Positions 26,753-35,494 of a stretch of DNA of 64,000 nt are shown piece by piece. The stretch is from the NCBI RefSeq assembly GCF_020991455.1, contig NZ_JAJMOX010000002.1, positions 124,001 through 188,000 of the forward strand, written 5' to 3'. The stretch's first letter is position 1. Each line of letters begins with the position of its first letter. The DNA is from Flavobacterium sp. JAS (lineage in GTDB: Bacteria; Bacteroidota; Bacteroidia; Flavobacteriales; Flavobacteriaceae). A program made the position numbers and the translations under genes. A model generated the notes under the pieces. The model was not told the DNA's origin, ran no database searches, and saw only the letters and a program-made list of their open reading frames with translations.

Positions 26753-28876
26753 TTATTTTGTTTTTACCCCAATTTCAGCAACAGAAATATATCTTCCATC
26801 CACACTGGTTTTCCCAACAAATTTAAGATATCTGGCTTTCGCCGATGTTCTTAATGTGATGTTTTGCTCAACAGGATTACTTTTTATATTGGCAAATTCA
26901 CCTTCGGCAACAGTTCTCCAGTTTATACCGTCAGTACTTATTTCCCATTGGTAGTTTTTCACAATTCCGCCCGTTCCGTTATGACGTGGCAAATAGGATA
27001 AAGATGTGATTTCCATTTCTTGCCCCATATCAATAACCATGAATTGTGGTAAAGGTGTTAAGGATGTATTATCAGCGGTACTCCAAAAAGTTTCGGCATT
27101 TTCATCAATAGCATTTATGGCTTGTTCCTTTTGTTCATTTTCAAAAGAGGCGGTAACTATTTTCCAGTTTTTTTTGTAAAGATTGAAGGATTGAATTGCA
27201 GTTTCACCAGATTTCATATCTGTTCCAAAAGATTTGACTCTTAGATCACCTGAGGTTAAAAATGGAAATGGGTTTACATAAATTGGAGATGTTACAGTAG
27301 GTTCTGTTCCGTCAATTGTATAGCGAATTTGATTTACAGTTGTTTCGGTAGTGATCGAAATATTTCCGTCTTTGTCTCTTTTAATTTTTGGAATTGGCAA
27401 TAGTTCTGGCTCGCTAAAAACACCAACATCGCTTAAAGCAATACAAACGGGAGATTCTTTAATAGAAATTCTCAATTTTGAAGTTGTGATATAATTTGGC
27501 AAACGTATTAATCGGTTAGCGCCAATACTGGTTGCTTCGCCTACTTTTTTCCATATTCCAGCGATAAAAGCATCAATTTCGATTTTTTCAATGCGCTGGC
27601 CTAATTTGATATTTTCTCTTAAACGAATGATATTAAAGGTTTGTTCCTTATGCCATTCTAAAGTTAGGGCCGCTTTTTTTACTTCATCACTGGTTGCCCA
27701 GTACGAATAGCGATCATTATCAGTAAGATTTTTAGTTCCGAAAAATATTTGATTTTCACCTCGAACTTCCGAAGCAGTAATCACGGCCGATTGTGCAAGA
27801 TTATCAGCAAACAGTTTTTTTAAAAAAGCGCCAAAATCTTTCAAAGACTTAACATCATTTTGGTGCAATAAACCCTCTGTATTTGGTGCAATTCCAATAT
27901 CCATACCAGCGCCTCTTCCAACAGATTTCAAGTAAATTTCAAATAACTCCGAAACTGATTTTACATTATTGTCTTCATTGGCATGATAAAACCAGCCATT
28001 TCTAAGAGGTACATCGCATTCAGCCGGTTTCCAGAATTTACCATTTCGTGTTCCGCTCTGAGCTTTATCCGAATCAGTTTCTCCGGGAACAGCTATCGTT
28101 TTGCCCGCTATTGGTTCTGGTGTAAAAGTTTCCCAAGAAGTTTCATTTGCAAAACCTCTTTCATTTCCTACCCAGCGTACATCACCATTATCAGCAAAAA
28201 TAGCAGCTCCGGGTTGTAGTTCGCGAGATATTCCCCAAGTAGTATCCCAGCCGTAATAGGTAGATCGGTCTATATTTCTTTTTTCATTTTTACCACCATA
28301 ATAACCATCTCCGCCATTTGCACCATCAAACCAGGTAATGAATAGATTGCCATAATTAGAATACAATTCTTTTAACTGATTGCGGTATTTTTCTACATAT
28401 TCAGGTTTTCCATAATCTTCATTATTTCGATCCCAAGGCGAACAATAAAGACCGAATTTCATTCCGGCCTTGCGCGCAGCAACTTCAAATTCTTTCACCA
28501 TATCGCCTTTTCCATCACGAAAAGGACTTGCGCTAATGTTGTAAGAAGTTGTTTTGGTTGGCCATAAACAAAATCCGTCATGATGTTTGGCCACAAAAAT
28601 TACCCCTTTAAAACCGCCATCTTTAGCAGCATTCACAATTTGACTCGCATCAAATTTCGCAGGATTGAAAATTTTAGGATTGGCATCTCCATATCCCCAT
28701 TCTTTATTCTGAAAAGTCGTTGGCGTAAAATGCACCAAAACATATTGTTCCAATTCCTGCCACTGCAATTGCGGTTCAGTTGGTAAAGCTCCATAAGGAG
28801 CTGGTGGACCAATTTTCTGCGCCGTCATTGACAAAAAGATGAAACATCCTAAAATGGTTAATAATTGTTTTTTCAT
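26753..28876 (-). CDS. GH29 alpha-L-fucosidase, subfamily B type, with Fn3-like and discoidin domains
   Basis: 707 residues with a signal peptide ending FLSMTAQ. The catalytic domain spans about 30-345: YVLVHFTPTTFQNKEWGYGD, FVAKHHDGFCLWPTKTTSY, and nucleophile D184 in LFITWFDGANGGDGYYGG. This architecture matches GH29-B enzymes, which prefer alpha-1,3/1,4-fucose on branched GlcNAc (Lewis-type or alpha-1,3-linked). Two C-terminal accessory parts follow: a chitobiase C-terminal-like segment (IRYTIDGTEPTVTSPIY, near 500-570) and an F5/8-type C domain (580-707). It is the last gene of the four-gene minus-strand operon from 32341, with a 16-bp gap to the GH29-A gene upstream. Confidence 0.93.
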   Translation of the reverse strand: MKKQLLTILGCFIFLSMTAQKIGPPAPYGALPTEPQLQWQELEQYVLVHFTPTTFQNKEWGYGDANPKIFNPAKFDASQIVNAAKDGGFKGVIFVAKHHDGFCLWPTKTTSYNISASPFRDGKGDMVKEFEVAARKAGMKFGLYCSPWDRNNEDYGKPEYVEKYRNQLKELYSNYGNLFITWFDGANGGDGYYGGKNEKRNIDRSTYYGWDTTWGISRELQPGAAIFADNGDVRWVGNERGFANETSWETFTPEPIAGKTIAVPGETDSDKAQSGTRNGKFWKPAECDVPLRNGWFYHANEDNNVKSVSELFEIYLKSVGRGAGMDIGIAPNTEGLLHQNDVKSLKDFGAFLKKLFADNLAQSAVITASEVRGENQIFFGTKNLTDNDRYSYWATSDEVKKAALTLEWHKEQTFNIIRLRENIKLGQRIEKIEIDAFIAGIWKKVGEATSIGANRLIRLPNYITTSKLRISIKESPVCIALSDVGVFSEPELLPIPKIKRDKDGNISITTETTVNQIRYTIDGTEPTVTSPIYVNPFPFLTSGDLRVKSFGTDMKSGETAIQSFNLYKKNWKIVTASFENEQKEQAINAIDENAETFWSTADNTSLTPLPQFMVIDMGQEMEITSLSYLPRHNGTGGIVKNYQWEISTDGINWRTVAEGEFANIKSNPVEQNITLRTSAKARYLKFVGKTSVDGRYISVAEIGVKTK

Positions 28877-28892
28877 TGTTTATTAGAATGAA

Positions 28893-30341
28893 TTATTTAC
28901 TTAATTTAATTACCACCGCTTCCTGATTGGCTAGAGAAGTTCTCAGCTCTTGTGGAATGGTAACGATAATTCCGCCGTCTGTTTTTTTACTGGTCAATTT
29001 TTGTTTATTGGCTAATAAAGTGACTTTTAAATTGTCTTTTGTGTTGGTTTTGATGATTATTTCGGCAGGCAATTCTTTTTCGTCTTTTGCAGGCATGTAA
29101 ATTCCGTAAATTGCATTTCCTTTTTGAGTATAACCCACTTTTCCATCTAAATATGGAGCAACAGGTTTAGTGTCATAAATAGCTTCGCCGTTTACAGATA
29201 ACCATTTCCCTACGTTGGCTAAAGTTGTTTCAATTTTAGGATCAAATTCTCCTTTAGCATCGGGTCCAACTCCCAGTAATAGGTTTCCGCCTTTTACCAC
29301 AATATTAGTCATTAATTGTATTACTTCTTTAGATGATTTATAGTGATCATTTGGTACCCATCCCCAAGCTCCGCCAAGAGTAATACAACTTTCCCAAGGC
29401 ACGGCTAAAGGTTTTTCAGGTGTTTTTTGCTCAGGCGTCAAATAATTTTCATATTCGCTGGGAACCCAACGATCTACAACCAACATTCCAGGTTGTTTTT
29501 TGCGAGCCGTTTCCGAAATTAATTTCATATTGATATCCATATCATAAGGATATTTGCAAAATTCTTCTACTTTTTTGTTAATGGTAGAAAGCGGTCGTAC
29601 CCAACATCCGTCAAGCCAAAGAATATCAACTTTTCCGTAATTGGTAGTCAGTTCGTTCAACTGATCTTGTGTGTATTGTACATAACTTTGCCATCTCTCT
29701 GGAAATTTTTTGATGTCATAAGTAGGGTTTCTGTCTTTTGGCGGATAATAAGACCACCAAAAGGTTTCTGTACTCCAGTCTGGTTTTGAGTAATAAACAC
29801 CCACTGCCAATCCTTCTTTTCTTGAAGCATCTAAGACGTCTTTTAATACATCCGCTTTTGGATTTTTAGCATAAGGCAATTCCGGATTGGTAATTTTAAA
29901 ATCGGTATATTTTGAATCATACATGCAGAATCCATCATGATGTTTAGAGGTGAAAATCATATATTTTGCACCCGCATTTTTGAACATTTTCGCCCATTTT
30001 TCAGAATTCAGATTCGTAGGATTCAATTTGTATTTTGTATTTCTATAATCAGTAGCGTATTTATAATAATCGTCGTAACCGTCTCTGGTTACCCAATCCT
30101 CCGGAGCCAACCCCCACGATTCTACGGTTCCCAACTGCGTATAAAGTCCCATATGGATTAATACACCAAATTTGTAACCTTGCCATTTTTCAAGATTTGC
30201 TTTTACCAATGGATCTTTTGGTGCAACATAGCCAGCTTCTTCTGATTTGTTAGCTTCCATGCTAAAATCACCTTGTGCATGAGCAGAAAACGTAACGATG
30301 CAGACAAATGTCGTAAATATTAACTTGAATTTATTTTTCAT
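28893..30341 (-). CDS. GH29 alpha-L-fucosidase (subfamily A type)
   Basis: 482 residues, signal peptide ending FSAHAQ. Motifs: YKFGVLIHMGLYTQLG, FTSKHHDGFCMYDSKYTDF, nucleophile D244 in VDILWLDGCW, and VKGGNLLLGVGPDAKGEFD. The usual HWG triad of the first motif is HMG here, unlike the paralogue at 22902 (HWG), which may alter the substrate pocket. The gene lies between the asparaginase and GH29-B genes in one operon (gaps 41 and 16 bp). Being cotranscribed with a glycosylasparaginase, it may deal with core fucose that would otherwise block that enzyme; this is inference. Confidence 0.93.
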   Translation of the reverse strand: MKNKFKLIFTTFVCIVTFSAHAQGDFSMEANKSEEAGYVAPKDPLVKANLEKWQGYKFGVLIHMGLYTQLGTVESWGLAPEDWVTRDGYDDYYKYATDYRNTKYKLNPTNLNSEKWAKMFKNAGAKYMIFTSKHHDGFCMYDSKYTDFKITNPELPYAKNPKADVLKDVLDASRKEGLAVGVYYSKPDWSTETFWWSYYPPKDRNPTYDIKKFPERWQSYVQYTQDQLNELTTNYGKVDILWLDGCWVRPLSTINKKVEEFCKYPYDMDINMKLISETARKKQPGMLVVDRWVPSEYENYLTPEQKTPEKPLAVPWESCITLGGAWGWVPNDHYKSSKEVIQLMTNIVVKGGNLLLGVGPDAKGEFDPKIETTLANVGKWLSVNGEAIYDTKPVAPYLDGKVGYTQKGNAIYGIYMPAKDEKELPAEIIIKTNTKDNLKVTLLANKQKLTSKKTDGGIIVTIPQELRTSLANQEAVVIKLSK

Positions 30342-30382
30342 TTTGGTTTTTTGTTAAGTCCTTTTTTTGCTTTAGTGATCAA

Positions 30383-31390
30383 CTATTTTATATAAAACTC
30401 AGGATTAATCAATCTGTTTCCGGTTTGGTCATAAACAGCATAGTTAAAACCGCTCTGAACACAATAAGAACCATAATCGCCTTTTTTATTTAAAGCAATA
30501 AATCCAACCTGAATATCTTTTAAATTTTTATTTCTGTTTTTCATCAGTTTCACGACTCTCAAAACAGCTTCTTCACACGCTTTTTGAGGAGATTTCCCTT
30601 GACGCATCAATTCAACAACCAAGTGACTTCCTGAGATTCTAATTACTTCTTCACCATGACCAGTTGCGGTTGCGGCTCCAATTTCGTTGTCAACATACAA
30701 ACCAGCGCCGATTATTGGAGAATCTCCTAAACGTCCGTGCATTTTGAACGCCATTCCACTTGTAGTACAAGCTCCAGAAAGATTTCCATCAGCATCTAAA
30801 GCGATCATTCCGATAGTGTCGTGATTTTCGATATTAGCAATTGGTTTATATTCAGAAGTTTTTAACCATTCTTTCCACTCTTTTTCAGAATCAGGAACCA
30901 GTAGATTTTCTTTTGGAAAACCTTGTGATAACGCAAATTGAAGCGCTCCATCGCCAACTAACATAACGTGAGGCGTTTTTTCCATCACAGCACGCGCAAC
31001 AGAAATAGGGTGTTTAATAAATTCAAGACAACCCACAGAACCAATATTTGACATTTCGTCCATGATGCAAGCATCTAATGTTACCCGGCCGTCTCTATCG
31101 GGTCTTCCGCCATAACCTACACTTCTTTCTGTTGGATCACCTTCCGGGATTTTTACTCCTGCCTCTACAGCATCTAAGGCACGACCTCCTTTTTTCAATA
31201 CTTCCCAGGCAGCTTCATTGGCCTTCAGACCAAAATTCCAGGTAGAAAGCACAATAGGTTTTCTTATTTTTCCATCAGAAAGGTTGTCAACATGATCTTC
31301 ATTCTCTTCTGGTTTCCCAGTGAAAGAACTTAATGCTACAGCAACCGAGGCCATTGCAGTTGTTTTTAGAAAATTTCTACGATTTGTCAT
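30383..31390 (-). CDS. N4-(beta-N-acetylglucosaminyl)-L-asparaginase (glycosylasparaginase)
   Basis: 335 residues. A twin-arginine-type leader (TNRRNFLKTTAMASVAVALSS) suggests folded export. It is an Ntn hydrolase: the precursor is cleaved before the threonine of IENHDTIGMIALD, T192 here, matching Thr152 of the well-studied Elizabethkingia meningoseptica enzyme. Downstream GDSPIIGAGLYVD and GAATATGHGEEVIR are family motifs. It cleaves the amide between GlcNAc and asparagine in GlcNAc-Asn, the last step of glycoprotein breakdown after proteolysis and glycan trimming. It is second in the operon, between a ROK kinase and two fucosidases. The family is intolerant of core fucose, which makes the neighbouring fucosidases meaningful. 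Confidence 0.95.
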   Translation of the reverse strand: MTNRRNFLKTTAMASVAVALSSFTGKPEENEDHVDNLSDGKIRKPIVLSTWNFGLKANEAAWEVLKKGGRALDAVEAGVKIPEGDPTERSVGYGGRPDRDGRVTLDACIMDEMSNIGSVGCLEFIKHPISVARAVMEKTPHVMLVGDGALQFALSQGFPKENLLVPDSEKEWKEWLKTSEYKPIANIENHDTIGMIALDADGNLSGACTTSGMAFKMHGRLGDSPIIGAGLYVDNEIGAATATGHGEEVIRISGSHLVVELMRQGKSPQKACEEAVLRVVKLMKNRNKNLKDIQVGFIALNKKGDYGSYCVQSGFNYAVYDQTGNRLINPEFYIK

Positions 31391-31438
31391 ATCCTTTTTA
31401 TTTTAAATCGATTCTTATATTTTTAAACTATTTCATTG

Positions 31439-32341
31439 TTAAGCCTTGTAAAGTAAGCTGGCAGCTCCTAATAAAGCAGTAGTTTCATTGTCAGTTGAGA
31501 TTACCAGTTCAATTTCAATTCCTGCATTTTTTACTTTTTCTCTAAAAATATTCAGAAATAAGTCTTCTGCGTTTGATACTTTTCCTCCAATAAACAACAT
31601 ATTAGCATTAAAGCTTTTTAACCACGGAAGTACAATCTCGGCCAGATCTTCTCCAAATTTATGAAAAGCTTGTATTGCTTTTTGATCTCCATCAATTGCC
31701 AAAAGGTATAATTCAAGACCGTTGTTCAATTGAATACCGCTTAATTTTTGATAATTAGAAAGTAATCCTCTTAGTGATACAGAATCTTCAGCCATACCAT
31801 TTTTGTAGGGAAGATTCCAGATTTCACCATTTTCAGGAACATTATTGCCAGTGCTTACAATTTTTCCATTTTCGATAAAACAAGCACCAAGGCCTGTTCC
31901 TAAGGTAATTGCCATTACTTTTTTAGGAAGGTTTTTTATGTTTTTGTAAAGTTCACCTTTTCCAAAACTTTTAGCATCATTTTCGAAAACAATAGGGAAG
32001 TCCAGATCAAAATCGAAACGCTCTCTTAGTAGATCTTTTATATTCAGTCCATAAAAATTATCGTATTTATCCTGATCTTTAATCCAGCAGGTTCCATTTT
32101 CGTAATCAAATGGTCCGGGAACAGCCAAGGCGATTCCGGATAATTTTTCCACTTGAGATTTCCCCCATAAAGTACGAATAGCATTTTCCCAATAATCCAT
32201 TACCTCTTTACAAGGTAAATTAGAATCGAAAGAAACCTTAAAAAAGGAGTTTTCAAAAACTTTCATCTCACTTAGATCAACAATTGCGGTCGTAATATGC
32301 GAACCTCCAACATCCATTGCTATTGCAAATCTTTTTTCCAT
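31439..32341 (-). CDS. ROK-family sugar kinase (zinc-motif-less), probable hexose/GlcNAc kinase
   Basis: 300 residues, cytoplasmic. N-terminal ATP-binding FAIAMDVGGSHITTAIVDL, LAVPGPFDYENG, catalytic-type FENDAKSFGKGE, AITLGTGLGACF and LFIGGKVSN are ROK motifs. The usual zinc-binding CxCGxxGCxE segment after the ExGH motif is absent: the region reads NVPENGEIWNLPYKNG. The ROK domain of the fusion protein at 53075 lacks it too. It is first in the operon with glycosylasparaginase and fucosidases, so GlcNAc (released by GH20/GH130) is a reasonable substrate, with glucose or mannose as alternatives. A LacI-like operator (32486-32505) lies upstream. Confidence 0.85.
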   Translation of the reverse strand: MEKRFAIAMDVGGSHITTAIVDLSEMKVFENSFFKVSFDSNLPCKEVMDYWENAIRTLWGKSQVEKLSGIALAVPGPFDYENGTCWIKDQDKYDNFYGLNIKDLLRERFDFDLDFPIVFENDAKSFGKGELYKNIKNLPKKVMAITLGTGLGACFIENGKIVSTGNNVPENGEIWNLPYKNGMAEDSVSLRGLLSNYQKLSGIQLNNGLELYLLAIDGDQKAIQAFHKFGEDLAEIVLPWLKSFNANMLFIGGKVSNAEDLFLNIFREKVKNAGIEIELVISTDNETTALLGAASLLYKA

Positions 32342-32485
32342 CTTTTTATTATTTATCCTTTTATTATTTTTTATGTTGTAGCCTAATTATGATTGTAGCT
32401 AAAAGAATATGTTTTATTTATTAAACTAATGTTATTTGTTTTATCGTTTTTACTTTTGATGTTAAAAGTATGTGTTTTTGTTTAA

Positions 32486-32505
32486 TTGCTAAATCGTATT
32501 AGTAA
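32486..32505. promoter_or_regulatory. LacI-type operator candidate a
   Basis: TTGCTAAATCGTATTAGTAA, an inverted repeat around a central CG, matches the consensus TTACTAAAWCGWTTTAGTAA. It is 145 bp upstream of the ROK/asparaginase/fucosidase operon. Confidence 0.65.
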
Positions 32506-32682
32506 TTTAATATCGACCACTCTGTTTTGAGTAAAAAAGGATGATTTTTAGTCTTTATAGCTGTTTTTTGCTCAATTATAGACGATTTTTTGCTTTTTAA
32601 GGATAAAAATTCTAATGTTTTGGTAGTTCAGTCATTAGCAAATAAATGACTTATTTCCCACTTTTTTTAGCTATTTTGATCT

Positions 32683-32702
32683 TAATAAAACGATTTAGTT
32701 CC
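32683..32702. promoter_or_regulatory. LacI-type operator candidate b
   Basis: TTAATAAAACGATTTAGTTC, with the same core. It lies where the -33 region of the AraC promoter would fall (its -7 box is at 32721-32728). Confidence 0.6.
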
Positions 32703-32720
32703 CTGCTAAACATTTTTTGT

Positions 32721-32728
32721 TATTTTTG
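32721..32728 (+). promoter_or_regulatory. Candidate -7 box for the AraC-family gene
   Basis: TATTTTTG matches TAnnTTTG. The leader would be about 90 nt. Confidence 0.35.
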
Positions 32729-32823
32729 TTTTTTTAGGAAATATAAAATTATATTTAAATCAATTTAGTAATTACTTCAATTTTATCATTATTTAATTAT
32801 TAATTATCATTAGTATTCTTAAA

Positions 32824-33690
32824 ATGAAAATTGTAAAAACAAATATCGCTTCTTACACGAATACATCACTGTCTATATTTTCTCGTGAAGAATCTTTCTT
32901 TCAATCTCCTTTTCATTCGCATCCGGAATTTGAGTTGGTTTATATTTTAGAGAGTCATGGAAAACGAATTATCGGAAATTCAGTCGAATCGTTTGAGGCT
33001 GGTGATATGGTTTTTCTTGGAGATAATATTCCGCATGTTTGGCTTAATGATGAAATTTTTTACAAAGGAATTAATAGTTTAAAAGCTAAGGCGATGGTGA
33101 TTTATTTTAGCAGAGATCTTTTTGGAAACTCGTTTTTTGAGTTACCGGAAGCTCAGGAGGTTAAAAAATTTCTTGCTCAGGCCGTAAAAGGAGTGTCGAT
33201 TAGCGGGCAGACAAACGCATTGGTTTCGAAAAAAATGGAAAAATTGCTCAAAAAGAAAGGTTTTGAAGTTATCATGGGACTCATTGAAATTTTGTTTCTT
33301 TTGTCGAAAAGCAAAGACCTGAGGTATATTAATGATGACTCGTATGTCTCAGTTAGTGAGGATAATAAAAACGACCGACTTGCTGAGGTTTTTCAATATG
33401 TGAAGTCGAATTATAAAGAGGAAATATCGCTTGATGAAATCTCTAAAATTGCGAATCTGACACCTACATCTTTTTGTAGAATGTTTAAAGCTAAAACCAA
33501 AAAACCTTTTGTAGAATATCTCAATGAAATCAGAGTGTCAAATGCTTGTAAGTATCTTATTGAAACTGATTTGGGTATTTCGGAAATTGCCTATGAATGT
33601 GGCTATAAAACAGCTTCAAACTTCAATAAGCTGTTCAAAAAATTAATGGGAACAACTCCTAAAGAATATAGAAAAAAAGCTATAGTGTAA
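32824..33690 (+). CDS. AraC-family transcriptional regulator with cupin-like sensor domain
   Basis: 288 residues. The N-terminal cupin-like domain (about 15-110; FQSPFHSHPEFELVYILESHGKRIIGN, FEAGDMVFLGDNIPHVWLND) is the usual effector-binding part. A double helix-turn-helix AraC domain covers about 185-285 (EISLDEISKIANLTPTSFCRMFKAKT and ISEIAYECGYKTASNFNKLFKKL). It is divergent from the ROK operon and lies 577 bp before the fucose operon. I infer that it senses a sugar or sugar acid such as L-fucose or fuconate and controls one of these operons. A LacI-type operator overlaps its promoter region, so it may be under hierarchical control. Confidence 0.92.
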   Translation: MKIVKTNIASYTNTSLSIFSREESFFQSPFHSHPEFELVYILESHGKRIIGNSVESFEAGDMVFLGDNIPHVWLNDEIFYKGINSLKAKAMVIYFSRDLFGNSFFELPEAQEVKKFLAQAVKGVSISGQTNALVSKKMEKLLKKKGFEVIMGLIEILFLLSKSKDLRYINDDSYVSVSEDNKNDRLAEVFQYVKSNYKEEISLDEISKIANLTPTSFCRMFKAKTKKPFVEYLNEIRVSNACKYLIETDLGISEIAYECGYKTASNFNKLFKKLMGTTPKEYRKKAIV

Positions 33691-33730
33691 ACTTTGTGCT
33701 TCTTTTTTGCAAATTAATATTTGCTGTGAC

Positions 33731-33777
33731 TACCAATATTTAGTGCCTGGCGGTATATTTCGATTCTTGATTGGGAT
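33731..33777. repeat. REP-like palindromic element, copy 2 (reverse)
   Basis: TACCAATATTTAGTGCC at the left and CTTGATTGG at the right match copy 1 in reverse complement; the inner part (TGGCGGTATATTTCG) has diverged. Confidence 0.7.
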
Positions 33778-34072
33778 ATATCACTAATATTATTAATAGT
33801 ATAAAAGCTGTGATTTGGAACTTTTTTTTATTGAATCTGTTTTATTTCTTATAAATTACAGCTAAGTTTTTTAGAGTCTTTATTCTATAAATTAGATTTA
33901 TTTTTTATAATTGATTAAAATAATACTAAAATAGCTACTTATTTTGTTATTTTTTGTGAAATTATATGTAAAGATAATAAATGCTTAATTAATGATAATT
34001 TTGAACTAAAATAAAACGTAATAATGCAATAATTTTATTTTTTTAAGATTGTATTAAAAAAGTGTACTCGTC

Positions 34073-34092
34073 AACATAAAACGATTTAGTAA
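34073..34092. promoter_or_regulatory. LacI-type operator candidate c
   Basis: AACATAAAACGATTTAGTAA; the right half is a perfect consensus half-site. It is 175 bp upstream of the fucose-oxidation operon. Confidence 0.62.
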
Positions 34093-34267
34093 AAGTGCCT
34101 GTTTTAATTAAAGTTAAGAGGTATTGAGTTCTTAATAATGAGGTATTATATAAAAGCAGAAAACGAAAAGATATCAATAGTTTCATCTGAGTCTTTAGTT
34201 TGAATTGTTTTTTAATTGATAATCAATAGTTTTAGGTTTTTAAATCTAAAACTTTAAATAAAATAAT

Positions 34268-34615
34268 ATGGTAACTCAAAAATATTGTCTTGCATTAGAT
34301 TTGAATGAAGACCCAATATTAATGGCTGAGTACAAGAAATATCATGAAAAGATTTGGCCGGAAATCACAGAAAGTATTACCAATTCGGGGATTGAAAATC
34401 TTGATATTTATTGTATTGGTAATAGAATGTTTATGATTATCGAGGCCAATGAAACTTTTACTTTTCAAAGAAAAGGAGAGATGGATGCTAATAATCTAGT
34501 GGTTCAGAAATGGGAAGAACTGATGTGGAAATATCAAAAAGCGCTTCCTTGGGCAAAAGAGGGTGAAAAATGGATGCTGATGGATAAAATATTTGATTTA
34601 CATGAAAATAGATAG
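34268..34615 (+). CDS. L-fucose/L-rhamnose mutarotase (RhaM/DUF718 family)
   Basis: 115 residues, cytoplasmic. The ferredoxin-like family motifs are seen: KYCLALDLNEDPILMAEY, YHEKIWPEI, GIENLDIYCIGNRMFMIIE, and WEELMWKYQKALPWA with WMLMDKIFDL at the end. Members interconvert alpha and beta anomers of 6-deoxyhexoses. The two genes behind it encode a lactonase and a dehydrogenase, the set known from L-fucose oxidation in Xanthomonas and Campylobacter, and fucosidases surround it, so L-fucose is the likely substrate. Its 3' end overlaps the lactonase gene by 14 bp, indicating translational coupling. Confidence 0.9.
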   Translation: MVTQKYCLALDLNEDPILMAEYKKYHEKIWPEITESITNSGIENLDIYCIGNRMFMIIEANETFTFQRKGEMDANNLVVQKWEELMWKYQKALPWAKEGEKWMLMDKIFDLHENR

Positions 34616-35435
34616 CCATCAACATTTTTGGAAATATCATCCTGTAAAAGATGCCTGGATCAATGAAGAAATGAAAGTGATCAAACGAGATTTTTTGCCC
34701 TCGGATTTAGAACCATTATTATTAGAAAATCATTTTGAAGGATGTGTAGCTGTTCAGGCGGATCAGAGTGAAGATGAAACTCACTTTCTTTTGGATTTAG
34801 CCAAAGACAATAATTTCATCAAAGGTATTGTAGGTTGGGTTGATTTGTGTGCTGAAAATATCGAAGATCGTTTGGAATATTATAACAAATATGAAAAGCT
34901 AAAAGGATTCAGACATATCATTCAGGCAGAAGCGGGTATTGATTTTATGTTGATGGAAAATTTTCAGAACGGAATTTCAAAATTAGGAAAATACAATTTC
35001 ACGTATGATATTTTGGTTTTTCCAAAACATTTAGAGAATGTAGCAAAACTAGTGGCAAAATTTCCGGAACAAAAATTTGTTATAGATCATTTGGCGAAAC
35101 CGGATTTCAAAAATAAGGATTTCAGCGAGTGGGAAAGAGGGATTAGAACCATTGCACAATATCCTAACGTCATGTGTAAGGTTTCCGGTTTAGCCACCGA
35201 AGCCGACTGGAATAATTGGACAGCTACTGATTTTACCTATTGTTTAGATGTGGTTACTGAGGTATTTGGAATTGATCGACTAATGTTTGGCAGTGATTGG
35301 CCAGTGAGTTTACTCGCAGCATCTTATGCCGAATCATGTGAGATTGTAGAGCAGTATTTTTCGAAATTTTTAAAAGTAGATCAAGATAAATTCTGGAGTA
35401 AAAATGCAAGTAATTTTTATCATTTAAAAGAGTAA
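34602..35435 (+). CDS. L-fuconolactone hydrolase-like amidohydrolase (amidohydrolase 2 family)
   Basis: 277 residues from the ATG at 34602 (MKIDSHQHFWKY); an in-frame ATG at 34593 adds only three residues. The metal/substrate motifs are IDSHQHFW at the start, GCVAVQADQSEDET, FRHIIQAE, FVIDHLAKPD near 165 and MFGSDWPVSL near 235, typical of sugar-lactone-hydrolysing amidohydrolases (COG3618). It should open L-fucono-lactone to L-fuconate in the cytoplasm. It lies between the mutarotase and the SDR genes. Other aldonolactones are possible substrates. Confidence 0.88.
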   Translation: MKIDSHQHFWKYHPVKDAWINEEMKVIKRDFLPSDLEPLLLENHFEGCVAVQADQSEDETHFLLDLAKDNNFIKGIVGWVDLCAENIEDRLEYYNKYEKLKGFRHIIQAEAGIDFMLMENFQNGISKLGKYNFTYDILVFPKHLENVAKLVAKFPEQKFVIDHLAKPDFKNKDFSEWERGIRTIAQYPNVMCKVSGLATEADWNNWTATDFTYCLDVVTEVFGIDRLMFGSDWPVSLLAASYAESCEIVEQYFSKFLKVDQDKFWSKNASNFYHLKE

Positions 35436-35494
35436 TTATTAAACTCATCTGTGTTTTAGAAAAAAAATAACTATCCAACTTAAATAGAGAGCAA

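Larger units (their letters stand above)
32342..32823. other. 482-bp divergent control region
   Basis: This AT-rich region between the ROK operon (-) and the AraC gene (+) holds two LacI-type operator candidates, at 32486-32505 and 32683-32702 (centres 197 bp apart), and a -7 box for the AraC gene at 32721-32728. No minus-strand TAnnTTTG box was found for the ROK operon. Confidence 0.6.
33691..34267. other. 577-bp intergenic region upstream of the fucose operon
   Basis: Contains a REP-like element (33731-33777) and a LacI-type operator (34073-34092). The rest is AT-rich with no ORF of note. The long 5' stretch before the mutarotase gene is otherwise unexplained; no riboswitch fold was recognised. 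Confidence 0.55.

Noticed and set aside
33778..34072. Riboswitch or small RNA in the long leader of the fucose operon
   Set aside because: Very AT-rich with no conserved fold or motif that I can recognise; only the REP element and the operator are supportable.
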